Below are positions 31,999-40,782 of a stretch of DNA of 64,000 nucleotides, piece after piece; position 1 is the stretch's first letter; the number at the start of each line of letters is the position of its first letter. The notes beneath the pieces are model-generated. The model was not told the origin of the DNA and ran no database searches. It saw only the letters and a list, made by a program, of their open reading frames with translations. A program made the position numbers and the translations under genes. This stretch comes from a virus: positions 1-64,000 of IMG/VR virus record IMGVR_UViG_3300042520_001980. One strand, written 5' to 3'.

Positions 31999-34900
31999 TT
32001 ACTTACCTAGTATCTTTACGGTATCTGTTGGGCTTAGCTCACCGCGATTAAACGCCTTTATGACATCGTCCTTGGTTTGGAAGACCTTGACGTTGTCTTT
32101 ATCGGGAGCCTTTTTGCTAGCTAAATAAAGACCGTATAGGAATTCGTTCTTTATGAACGGCTGCGCTTGGAACGTAGCAGCGGACATTAGGTTACGGCTA
32201 GGCAGCATGCGCTCGTAGGCTTCGGCTACTGCCTTCTCAGAACTAGGTACGTGCAATCGCATCTGGTCTCCGTCGAAGTCTGCGTTAAAGCCTACGACTA
32301 CGGAAGGAGACAACCTTAGCGTACTGCCAGTGGTAAGCTTGGGGCGTGCTGCCATGAAGTTGTACTTGTGCAGAACCGGAGCACGAGTGATCATCACCGG
32401 GCGGCGTTCCATCTCCGAAAGCAAGGCTCGACGGGCCGTAGGAGTACGGCTCTCCACCTGCTTCATGGCTTCCAAGGGATTGGCTCCAGAAGCCACCAAT
32501 GCCCTTACTACATATGGACGGAAGACAGAGAAAGCCATGTCTTCCGGTACTCCAACGTGGTCCATGTCCAGCGAAGGATCAGGGGTAATTACAGCATTTC
32601 CTACGCCTTCTACCGTGGAGCTCAGTACCTTGCGCTGGAACATCGAGAACTTGGGATTGCTGCCCAGAATATGCCGAATAAGGCCGTTGACGTTCTTCTG
32701 CTTCAGCTTAGCGCTGGCAGGATCGGCAAGACCTACGGTTGCCTTTAACATCTTATACAGAGCCAGGCGCTCCTTGCCTGTAGCTTCCTGGCCCAGCTCA
32801 GACTGCAGCTCCTTCAAGTTGCCGTTCATGCTGAACAGCTCCTTGTATAGGTAGTTCATATCCGAGACCATCTGCATGTTGCCGGTATCGGTAATGGGTC
32901 TAAAGCGAGGAGGCAGCACAGGCATGTCTTCCCAGAGGAAGTCACTAGGCTTCAGCTTGCGCTTCTGCATTCCTTCCAGATATGAAAGCTTGGAAATAGC
33001 ATTGCTGCGCTTCTGGCCCTTCGATGCCGTGATCTCCCGACGAGTCTGGTCTATCTCGTTGGGAATATCCAGAGTTGCAAGCTTGGCCTCCAAGCCCTGC
33101 ATGCCCTTGATGCCCTTTACGGTCTCGCCTGAAACGACGGACTCAAAGTCCTTCTTGGTCAAACCAGTCAAGGAACGAACCACGTCCTCCATGACTGGAT
33201 TGACCATCTTGGCAGCAAGAGGAAAGTGTCCGAATGAAGACTGATTGACTCCGAAGATCTTCTCGTCGAAGAAGCCGCCGTCATAGGCCTTACCGGTTTT
33301 GAAGTCTATATCTCGGAAGTCCTTTACTTCTCCTCCAGACATCTTCTTAACATCGGAGCCACTCATGCCATAGATGTTTACAGCTCCGCCTTGGCGTTCG
33401 ACATTTACTCCAGAGCCCTTGAGCTGAGCTACGAACTTGTCCCAAACAAATGGAACGTTGACCGAAGGAACTGGAGTTCCGGTCTTGATAGCTCTCCAGT
33501 ACTCGTCGTTCTTCTGGCCACGGATAAGTCGGGCGTCCTTCAAGACCTCGATTGCACCGTGGGCCAGAATGGCATTCATGTCAGAGATCGAGATGCGCTT
33601 GGCGCCTTCTTCTCCGCCCTTGACTGGAGCTTCTTCGGTGCTGTAGCCGCCGGTGTCACGAGCGCTCAGCTTCTTCTCTGCCTGGTGGTGCAGGTTCATG
33701 AAGTAACGAGTGCCGGTAAACACATTGTCTACATTTCGGTTCAACCGAGGATCATAGATCGTCTCGGTATCCGCCATGCCGGCTTTCTTCAGCTCTCGCT
33801 GAGCGAAATCGATGAAGCTCTCGTCCATGAACGCCGGAAGTTTGACGGGCTGCCCGTTCTTAGCGGCAATCTTGCCCATTGCGGCTTCCACGGCCTGCAC
33901 AGGGTTAACGCGAGTGACAAGAGCCAGGGGATTATAGATGACTTCATACGAGTTACCGTCCTTATCCTTTGGCATGTCTGCGTCAGGAATAATAGTGGAA
34001 ATTACACCCTTGTCTCCGTATCGACCTACCAGCTTGTCTCCAACGGACATCGGCTTGTAGGACTTTACCGCTACTTGGTATCCACTGCGAGTCTTGGTTA
34101 CGTTGGTAACTACTCCTGGCTGGCTGTGGTCCCAGGTCTGAGCACGGTTGGTATAGCTTGGCCGAGCCTTCTTCATCAGGCCGAACGTATCAGACTTACG
34201 CTCACCTACGCCTAGGATAATAGGATCGCCAGGATTAAGCACGGTGCCCGGCTTGACCACACCTGTTGCGGAGTCAAGGTTCTTGAGCTGATCCTTGTTG
34301 TACTGGCCGGGAAATAGAGATACAAACTTGCTAAAGTTGGCTTCGTAGTCGTCCTTGCCGTCATAGCCGACGGTGTACATGTGCTCGGAGGACATCTTCT
34401 TTGCGGCGGATTCAGACATTACCACGCCGTCTTCGAAGTTGGAGCCTCCAAGCTCCGGATCTCCCCATACCGTATAGGCCACCTTCAGATTGCGACCCAT
34501 GGCCATTCTGCCCTGATCGTCAGAATAGTTGGACTTAGCCAACAGCTGTCCGGGCTTGATCTGGTCTCCGATCTTGACCATCGGAGTGTTATGGATATAG
34601 GTCTTGCGATTGAACGGAAAGTTGTTGTACAGCTCGTAGCGACGCTTTTCCTTGCCGTGCTTTACTTCGACGTAGTCCGGAGTTACCGCAGTAACCAAAC
34701 CGTTGCCGAATTCCGGCTCCGACTGTACTGCGCCAAGGTGAGGAACCAGTTGCTCCTCAAACGACTTGCCTTCCGGATCATTGGGATCTAATCCCTGTAC
34801 CAGGGGCGCTTCGGCCTCCTGGACAGGTAACGCTTGGGTAAAGTACTTGGAGCCCATGAGCAGTCGGCCACCCTTGATTCCAGAAATACCTGGAACAAGA

Positions 34901-36921
34901 TTGGAGTTGACGTTGAACATGTTGCTGTAGGCAGGCACCTCGTACTCGACCTCTGCAGGATCGACATAGGAAATGCGGCCACGCACCATGGCTCTTACAG
35001 GATCTCCGGTCTTTGCCGAGCGTGCGAGTTCTCCTGGAAATGCGACTATAGAGTCGGTCAGTGTACGGGCAGCCACAGGTTCCATGGCTCCTGTCTTGAC
35101 CTTGCGCATCTTGGAGTAAATCTGACCATCAGCTCCCTTGTAGGAGCCTACGGTAAGTCTAAGGTCGATACCTACTTTATCGGATTCCGGAGTACGTACC
35201 GGATCCAGGAAGCCTAAGTGAGAGGGCTGCACCGAACGGCTATCTACTGGAATGCCGTGTGCAGCGGAGCCTATGCCGCCTTCTCCGGTGCGGATAACTC
35301 TCATGTTCTGGTCCAGGATCTCCATCGGATTGACTTCCTCGATGGGAGCTCCCAGTCCGGAACCAAGCAATACGCCATTCAGTACAGGAGTGAATACTCC
35401 GTTCTTGAAGGCATTGAGATTACCCTTGTTGGTAGCCTTGAACATGGCGGTGCGTAGAGTTGCACCTGCGTCCTTTTCAATGCGCTCTGAGAAGAAGTCC
35501 TCTGCGCTCAGGAACTTCTGATAGGCCAAGGAGTCACGGTCGTCCTGATCCTCAAAACCCTTTTGAGCATTTAGAATCTTCTGAGATGCCCGCAGCAGAG
35601 TATTGCCGGTAATACGGCCGAAGTCCTCTTCATTCAGCTGAAGCTGTTCGTAATCTGCGGCATCAAAGCCGGCAGTTTGCGGTGCTGCCTGCTTTTCGGT
35701 TAATAGGTCATTGATGTCAGAGGCGACCTTTACACCTACTGCCAACCGGAATCCACCGCGAGGCTTGGCCTCCAACAGGAGACTTCTGCGCAACTGCTCA
35801 AGTTCCGGGCACTCGATATCGATGCAGTACTCTCCGTTGCTTGGAGGCAGCACTCCACGGATCTGATAGGTGAATCTACGGCCGGAGCCACAGGTGGCCT
35901 CAAAGCTCTTCTTGAATACTTTCTTCAGCTGACGAATCTCGTCACTAGTGATTACTATCAGCCGGCCCTTGTCGTTGACTGGGGCAATTGCCGGAGATTT
36001 ATCGGAATCTCGCAGGGCATAGAACACTCCGTCAACCAGACCGGCAGGTACGGTTATGTACCCGGTGTCTTCTATCTTGAGCGTTCCGCGAATAGGCACA
36101 TCTGCCTTTTTGCGAAGGGCTCCGGCATAGCTCAGAGTGCGTCGGGTAACCTCAGGATCAAGCTCCGTGGAATTCAACGCATCTTTGATTCCCTGGTAGA
36201 TAGTATTGTCATCTAGTCCCTTGGAGGGATTGTTAGTAAGACGCTCATATATACGTGCTGCGTCATAGCTGGAGCCGAGCTTATTGGATTCCAGCAATTC
36301 CTTGCCCCAGGTTCTCTCCAGCACCGAATCATCGACGCCTAAAGCCTTGAACATGGGATAAGCTGGAGCAACGGACTGGCCTATCTCAGCAACAAACTTT
36401 CCCGTATCAGGCATGAATGCAACGCGAAAACCACGACCCTTGCCGGGCATGGTGTTGAAGTGCGCCTCAAACTCACCGGACTTTCTCTTGCGGACATATG
36501 GTCCTGCAAGAAGACGAGACTGATTAGCAACAGTGTATTCGCTGCCAGCATTTATGAAAGTACCACGGTCCGTAAGATAGGGAACACGAGCCAAGGTTAT
36601 GGATCTGTCCGTCTGGTCCATTACCTGACCAGTGGCATTGTCCTTCATTACAAGCCTGCCTCTAAGAGGAACAAAGAGGCTTTGATTTTGCATCAAGGCC
36701 TCTTGCTGTTCTTTTAGAGAATACGGCTCTTCTCTGCCGTAATGAAGATCCGCAGCCTCAATTGTGTAGCGGGCATTCTGAAGCGGGAACTTCTTCGCCA
36801 CCGCATTACGCACTCCATCAAATATGTTTTTACGAGTAGTGCGATAATCGCTAAAACCCCTCAGCACCGGGGCAAGAGGGGTTACGAGTTGGTTTAAGTC
36901 GTCTGCGCCGGGCGTAGGCAT
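31999..36921 (-). CDS. RNA polymerase beta / beta-prime N-terminal fusion
   Basis: 1,640 aa. Beta-type motifs in order: GTFINAGSEYTVANQ (about 120), SVQPSHLGFLDPVRTPESD (about 563), GSNFEDGVVMSE (about 827), VGDKLVGRYGDKGV (about 960, both conserved lysines), YNPLALVTRVNPVQ (about 995), then MNAILAHGAIEVL. Beta-prime follows from about 1187: SGGEVKDFRDIDFKTGKAYD, GFFDEKIFG, WEDMPVLPPRFRPI (about 1331), MVSDMNYLYKEL, and catalytic NADFDGDQM at 1546-1554 (Asp 1548, 1550, 1552). The chain ends about 90 residues later, where cyanobacterial RpoC1 ends, without bridge helix or trigger loop. It also lacks the beta-prime Cys4 zinc site. A separate C-terminal subunit must be encoded elsewhere. Surroundings suggest a virion polymerase. 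Confidence 0.93.
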   Translation of the reverse strand: MPTPGADDLNQLVTPLAPVLRGFSDYRTTRKNIFDGVRNAVAKKFPLQNARYTIEAADLHYGREEPYSLKEQQEALMQNQSLFVPLRGRLVMKDNATGQVMDQTDRSITLARVPYLTDRGTFINAGSEYTVANQSRLLAGPYVRKRKSGEFEAHFNTMPGKGRGFRVAFMPDTGKFVAEIGQSVAPAYPMFKALGVDDSVLERTWGKELLESNKLGSSYDAARIYERLTNNPSKGLDDNTIYQGIKDALNSTELDPEVTRRTLSYAGALRKKADVPIRGTLKIEDTGYITVPAGLVDGVFYALRDSDKSPAIAPVNDKGRLIVITSDEIRQLKKVFKKSFEATCGSGRRFTYQIRGVLPPSNGEYCIDIECPELEQLRRSLLLEAKPRGGFRLAVGVKVASDINDLLTEKQAAPQTAGFDAADYEQLQLNEEDFGRITGNTLLRASQKILNAQKGFEDQDDRDSLAYQKFLSAEDFFSERIEKDAGATLRTAMFKATNKGNLNAFKNGVFTPVLNGVLLGSGLGAPIEEVNPMEILDQNMRVIRTGEGGIGSAAHGIPVDSRSVQPSHLGFLDPVRTPESDKVGIDLRLTVGSYKGADGQIYSKMRKVKTGAMEPVAARTLTDSIVAFPGELARSAKTGDPVRAMVRGRISYVDPAEVEYEVPAYSNMFNVNSNLVPGISGIKGGRLLMGSKYFTQALPVQEAEAPLVQGLDPNDPEGKSFEEQLVPHLGAVQSEPEFGNGLVTAVTPDYVEVKHGKEKRRYELYNNFPFNRKTYIHNTPMVKIGDQIKPGQLLAKSNYSDDQGRMAMGRNLKVAYTVWGDPELGGSNFEDGVVMSESAAKKMSSEHMYTVGYDGKDDYEANFSKFVSLFPGQYNKDQLKNLDSATGVVKPGTVLNPGDPIILGVGERKSDTFGLMKKARPSYTNRAQTWDHSQPGVVTNVTKTRSGYQVAVKSYKPMSVGDKLVGRYGDKGVISTIIPDADMPKDKDGNSYEVIYNPLALVTRVNPVQAVEAAMGKIAAKNGQPVKLPAFMDESFIDFAQRELKKAGMADTETIYDPRLNRNVDNVFTGTRYFMNLHHQAEKKLSARDTGGYSTEEAPVKGGEEGAKRISISDMNAILAHGAIEVLKDARLIRGQKNDEYWRAIKTGTPVPSVNVPFVWDKFVAQLKGSGVNVERQGGAVNIYGMSGSDVKKMSGGEVKDFRDIDFKTGKAYDGGFFDEKIFGVNQSSFGHFPLAAKMVNPVMEDVVRSLTGLTKKDFESVVSGETVKGIKGMQGLEAKLATLDIPNEIDQTRREITASKGQKRSNAISKLSYLEGMQKRKLKPSDFLWEDMPVLPPRFRPITDTGNMQMVSDMNYLYKELFSMNGNLKELQSELGQEATGKERLALYKMLKATVGLADPASAKLKQKNVNGLIRHILGSNPKFSMFQRKVLSSTVEGVGNAVITPDPSLDMDHVGVPEDMAFSVFRPYVVRALVASGANPLEAMKQVESRTPTARRALLSEMERRPVMITRAPVLHKYNFMAARPKLTTGSTLRLSPSVVVGFNADFDGDQMRLHVPSSEKAVAEAYERMLPSRNLMSAATFQAQPFIKNEFLYGLYLASKKAPDKDNVKVFQTKDDVIKAFNRGELSPTDTVKILGK

Positions 36922-36938
36922 AGAACTTGTACTCTAGC

Positions 36939-37946
36939 TTAAAGCTTGAACTTTGGCTTACCTTCTTCAGACTCTTCGAGATCAATGCCAGAAGACAAAG
37001 CACCAGAGGCAATGTCTCGCTTTAGCATGCTTTGCAACGTCTTCAGTTTTGCCTTCTCAGGATCGTCCTTCATCTTGTTGTTCATCATCCACCAACCAAG
37101 CAATGCCCCGACACCAGGAGCAAGACCCAAGGCATAAGCAGCACCTGGAATGCTGAAACCTGGACCGTGAGGATCCTTCTCTGTAACTATTCTATCGGGA
37201 GAAATTGGATCGAATGCAACCTTGGTAAGTGCGTCGATCTGGGCTTGAAGATCAGAAGACTGCTTTGAAAGAACCTTTTCAAATTCTTTTTTAGCCTTAT
37301 CAATCTTCTTATCCATCTTAGCTTTGCGCTGCTGATCCACTAAACGAGTACCCAGCATAAAAGTAAGAATACCTGGAGCCAGCACGGCTGCAGGAGTAGC
37401 CATACCATACAGCATAGGTTCCGTAAGATACTCTCCGAGAGTTGTAGCTGACTTGTCGGCAGAGGATTTCGGAGACTCCATGTCTTCAATCACATCGGCA
37501 GAAAGATCTGAGGTTAGCTCATCTGCCTTTTCCGGAAGCATGTCTGCTGGATTGGAGGCCTGCTGTTCAGAAAGCAGATCTTCCAACTTATGGCTCTTTG
37601 GAATAGCTATACGCTTTTCCATGCGCTTGGCTCTGCCCTCTTGGCCAGGCAAACCAAACATGGATTCGTCGTGGAGGTATTTTGAAAGACCGTAAAGACC
37701 TGCGCCGCCTAATCCAATACCTGCGCTAATTGCAGCATAGTTAAGAAGTTGTCTTACGTTGGGATCCATAGATTCCTTCTTGCTTTCAGGCAGGTCTTCA
37801 TGCTTGGTTCCGGCAAAATCTCGTACGTCCTGTTCAGACATACTAGCAGCAGCCTCTTCAGCCTTTCCAGAGCCGATAGCTTTGCCTTCTTGAATGGCTT
37901 TAACCAAGCCAAAAAAGCGTTGTTGCTTTTTGCTTTGAGCAGGCAT
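36939..37946 (-). CDS. DUF3008-type N-terminus fused to a membrane-associated region
   Basis: 335 aa. Residues 1-60 (MPAQSKKQQRFFGLVKAIQE, MSEQDVRDFAGTKHEDLPE) match the DUF3008 family, normally a free 60-70-aa protein. It is followed by Gly-rich hydrophobic segments (about 70-90, 180-205, 265-285) and charged linkers. Immediately upstream of the polymerase gene (17 nt). Likely a virion or membrane component. Confidence 0.7.
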   Translation of the reverse strand: MPAQSKKQQRFFGLVKAIQEGKAIGSGKAEEAAASMSEQDVRDFAGTKHEDLPESKKESMDPNVRQLLNYAAISAGIGLGGAGLYGLSKYLHDESMFGLPGQEGRAKRMEKRIAIPKSHKLEDLLSEQQASNPADMLPEKADELTSDLSADVIEDMESPKSSADKSATTLGEYLTEPMLYGMATPAAVLAPGILTFMLGTRLVDQQRKAKMDKKIDKAKKEFEKVLSKQSSDLQAQIDALTKVAFDPISPDRIVTEKDPHGPGFSIPGAAYALGLAPGVGALLGWWMMNNKMKDDPEKAKLKTLQSMLKRDIASGALSSGIDLEESEEGKPKFKL

Positions 37947-37949
37947 TAA

Positions 37950-38480
37950 TTAAATTCCTAGTTTGCTTGAAAGCGAGTCTCTTAGTGCAGCTAGAAGATC
38001 TTGCTGCTCAGCCTTATTTAGCCGGCTTTCGTATCTACGCTCAAAAGCCATTGGAGTGTTGCTTGTGTTCAAGGCCGATAGAGCATCTGCAGCATCTACA
38101 AACTGAGAGAGGTAAGGACTACGCGCAGGAGAAAGATATCCTTCTCCGGTTCGCATGGGGAAATCTGCTCTTAGTTTTGCTAAGTCAGCCTTAGTACCCT
38201 CGATATTAGCCTTCTGATCGGCTAGAGAATAATCTCCCAGGGCCTTGGCTCCAGCGCCCAATCCAGCACCTACTCCTCCGCCGATAAGAGCACCCTTAAG
38301 CTTAGATTCTCCGCGCAATGCGTTAATCAAAGCACCAACGCCAGCACCGGCAAGACCTCCGCCACCTGCATAGATTGCGTAGTCCTTAAGCAAGCTGTCT
38401 GTTGGGTTAAGTGCAGCAAGAGCATCCTGCACAGTAATGTTGGATTGCTTGAGAGTCGGCAGATAATGGGAGTAGGTCAT
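37950..38480 (-). CDS. Glycine-zipper protein with MTYSHYLP leader
   Basis: 176 aa. Leader MTYSHYLPTLKQSN resembles that of 29720-30247. Gly-zipper stretches (YAGGGGLAGAGVGALI, ALIGGGVGAGLGAGAKAL) precede a helical C-terminus ending DSLSSKLGI. Its last codon overlaps the next gene's start by 1 nt. Confidence 0.65.
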   Translation of the reverse strand: MTYSHYLPTLKQSNITVQDALAALNPTDSLLKDYAIYAGGGGLAGAGVGALINALRGESKLKGALIGGGVGAGLGAGAKALGDYSLADQKANIEGTKADLAKLRADFPMRTGEGYLSPARSPYLSQFVDAADALSALNTSNTPMAFERRYESRLNKAEQQDLLAALRDSLSSKLGI

Positions 38481-38887
38481 TAGGTAGATTCCTTTACATT
38501 GTTCGCATTTGTGTTAATGCGCATTATATCCATTTCATACAGATAGAGGTGCATTTCTTCAGCCGGAATTTGCAATAGAGCGTAGTACTTTATCCACGAA
38601 GTCCAGTTTTCTTTGGACTCAACCCACTCTGCAACCTCCGTAAAATCACACCATCCTCTGTCTTTCCATTTTACCAAAACATCCACTAATTGGTTGTACT
38701 GAGCCAGCTCCCCATCTTTCCAGAGGCAGAACTGTCTAGAATTAAAAAATGGAGTTTCTTGTGGTCGTTTGTCTTGGCTGTCGTTTTCTTTAACTATTGG
38801 CGACACCGAGCCAAAGAATGGCGGGTCACTCAAGTTCTGGTGCTTAAAGTTAAATAACGGTACGTCAGCAGGGGATCCAATAGTCAT
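38480..38887 (-). CDS. Hypothetical protein
   Basis: 135 aa, rich in Trp and charged residues (LVDVLVKWKDRGWCDFTEVAEW), without Gly zipper, unlike its neighbours. Overlaps both adjacent genes. Unknown. Confidence 0.6.
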   Translation of the reverse strand: MTIGSPADVPLFNFKHQNLSDPPFFGSVSPIVKENDSQDKRPQETPFFNSRQFCLWKDGELAQYNQLVDVLVKWKDRGWCDFTEVAEWVESKENWTSWIKYYALLQIPAEEMHLYLYEMDIMRINTNANNVKEST

Positions 38888-39183
38888 GGAGGAGACTGTA
38901 CCTTATCAATCTCTTCTTGTACCTTTTTACCTATTTCTTTTGCTTTAGCGGCTGCTGCTTCGCTCATGGCGGCTCTAGTAGCCCGGTATTCGTTGGAGCC
39001 GAGGTATCCCAGACTTCCTCCGGCCAATGCACCTAGAGCTCCAGAGCCTAGACCTAAGCCTAAAGTTTGTTTAGTTTTGGGGGTTAAAAGTTTGTATAAA
39101 CCATAACCGCCAGCGCCACCAATGCCGGCACCTAATAAAGCATACAATAGATCGTTAGAGTCCAAGGCAGACAGCTTTTGCAT
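38884..39183 (-). CDS. Two-span glycine-zipper membrane protein
   Basis: 99 aa. Leader MQKLSALDSNDL, then two hydrophobic Gly-rich segments (LLGAGIGGAGGYGLYKLL and LGSGALGALAGGSLGYLG) and a charged helical tail. Likely membrane-inserting; virion context. Confidence 0.65.
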   Translation of the reverse strand: MQKLSALDSNDLLYALLGAGIGGAGGYGLYKLLTPKTKQTLGLGLGSGALGALAGGSLGYLGSNEYRATRAAMSEAAAAKAKEIGKKVQEEIDKVQSPP

Positions 39184-39530
39184 TACGCTAGTCCAGACTG
39201 TACCAATTTCTTGGCATTGCGATATTTGGCCAATAGGTGCAACTTCTTGGCTTCTTCTACGGCGCTATAGTTAGGAAGAATAGAGTCGTCGGGATCCAAC
39301 TCAAACTTAGCCTTATTGTAAAGGTAGTTGCTAAGAGCTCCCGCTGCAGTACCTCCAAGCAGACCCAAAGAGCCAAGGAGTAGCCCAGTATGCAGGGTAT
39401 TCTTAGCTACATCGTCTACTCCGGATTGCTTATAGCCAGAAAAAGACATTAGTTCCGAAGGGAGGATTCCTAGTTCGGCAGCCTTTTCGCAAAAGCCTTG
39501 TCTAAATTCTTGTAGTTCTTCGTTGGTCAT
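39183..39530 (-). CDS. Small phage protein with FRQGFCEKAAELG motif
   Basis: 115 aa. FRQGFCEKAAELGILPSEL near the N-terminus resembles a motif found at termini of several large-phage virion proteins (FxxGFxEKCAExG). One hydrophobic Gly-rich segment (LLLGSLGLLGGTAAGAL). Function unknown. Confidence 0.6.
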   Translation of the reverse strand: MTNEELQEFRQGFCEKAAELGILPSELMSFSGYKQSGVDDVAKNTLHTGLLLGSLGLLGGTAAGALSNYLYNKAKFELDPDDSILPNYSAVEEAKKLHLLAKYRNAKKLVQSGLA

Positions 39531-39561
39531 AGTGTAATTCTACCTTAGTTAATAAAATTGC

Positions 39562-40782
39562 TCAAAAGGACAGCTTGCCTAGATTGATCAATGTACCTAG
39601 GGCTGCTCCTGTGCCTTGCATTAGTTTCTGCTCATTTGGCTTAAGATTAACAAACATACCTATGCCTTTGGCTGCGGCGGTTCCAGCAACAGCGCCTGCA
39701 CCAGCTCCAATAGCAGCATGAGCGATATCCCTCACCGTAAACCAGGGCTTGTTGGATTCCCGGCTTGCACGAAGCATAAGTCCAGCAGCCTGGCCGTAGT
39801 CGACATACCCTGAGCGCATCTGTTCGCTGACCACGTCGGCTAAGTGAGTCCTAGCTATCTGCATGTCCATAGGTATATAGGAACCATTCTTAGTGGAACC
39901 CTTACCTTCAGCAACAAGAGCATTAGACCCGGTCGGAATTATACCTGAGCGCCTGCGAGAATCTTGCTGCATATTTTGCTTGTCTGCTTCGGTATAGTTT
40001 TCGTTCTTCGGCAAAGACATTCTGGAGATGTCTGCCATGGTAGAAGGAGCGTTAACAAGCCACGGTGCACTCATACCGCCCAAAGCAGCCAAAGCCATCA
40101 TGGCCTTTTCCTTGCCTCTAAAACGCTCCGGGAACATGTACTTAAGTACAGGAATTGCAGCTAAACCTAAACCTGTAAGCCCTACACCTGAAACAAGGTT
40201 TCCAAATCGAGTCTGTGCAGCAGGAGTAAAGCTGCCCTCGTTGTACCAAAGCCCTGGGCTATAACCCAATGCCCGTGATAGATCCGATGTCAGTGCGGCA
40301 TTCTTATATGCAAATGGAGTTGGGCTCATCTTTTTACGCATATAGTCTGCCGTGGCGGGATACAGCTTTTCAGCAGCAGTGCCGCCGACAGGCGTTTGTT
40401 GTTTGCTCTTTTCTCCCACCTGTTTTGTTGCTTTGGTAAGGTCTGCCTTCATGCTGCCAAACAAAGAGGGAAGTTTGACATAGCTGCCATCGCCACCTCC
40501 AGAAATGTTAGGCATTCCAAATCCAGCGCCAATGCTAGTCGCAGCAGCAGACTCTTTGCTAGGAGCCTGACCTAGCTCTAAGTTGCCTATTACGTTCTTA
40601 GGAACGTGAATCTTGAAGTTGGTGGCGCTATGCGTCAAACCTACAATTCCATCCTTCTCAGAGTCTACGTAGAACTCTTTTGGAGCCTTGAGCACCAAAT
40701 CGTGAATCAAGTCATGCTTCTGAGAGTACTGTTTGGCATCAGAAAACTGCTTTGCTCTTTTAAGGTCTTTAAGTACGCTCAT
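39562..40782 (-). CDS. Putative internal virion protein
   Basis: 406 aa. N-terminal basic helical part, central hydrophobic segment (VSGVGLTGLGLAAIPVL, about 200-216) and C-terminal Gly/Ala region (AAIGAGAGAVAGTAAAKG). No enzymatic motif. Stop/start overlap with the upstream 656-aa gene (ATGA). Confidence 0.65.
   Translation of the reverse strand: MSVLKDLKRAKQFSDAKQYSQKHDLIHDLVLKAPKEFYVDSEKDGIVGLTHSATNFKIHVPKNVIGNLELGQAPSKESAAATSIGAGFGMPNISGGGDGSYVKLPSLFGSMKADLTKATKQVGEKSKQQTPVGGTAAEKLYPATADYMRKKMSPTPFAYKNAALTSDLSRALGYSPGLWYNEGSFTPAAQTRFGNLVSGVGLTGLGLAAIPVLKYMFPERFRGKEKAMMALAALGGMSAPWLVNAPSTMADISRMSLPKNENYTEADKQNMQQDSRRRSGIIPTGSNALVAEGKGSTKNGSYIPMDMQIARTHLADVVSEQMRSGYVDYGQAAGLMLRASRESNKPWFTVRDIAHAAIGAGAGAVAGTAAAKGIGMFVNLKPNEQKLMQGTGAALGTLINLGKLSF

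Noticed and set aside
33391-34215. 274-aa open frame on the plus strand inside the polymerase gene
   Set aside because: It is antisense to a well-conserved coding region with clear RNA polymerase motifs; long antisense frames arise from codon bias.
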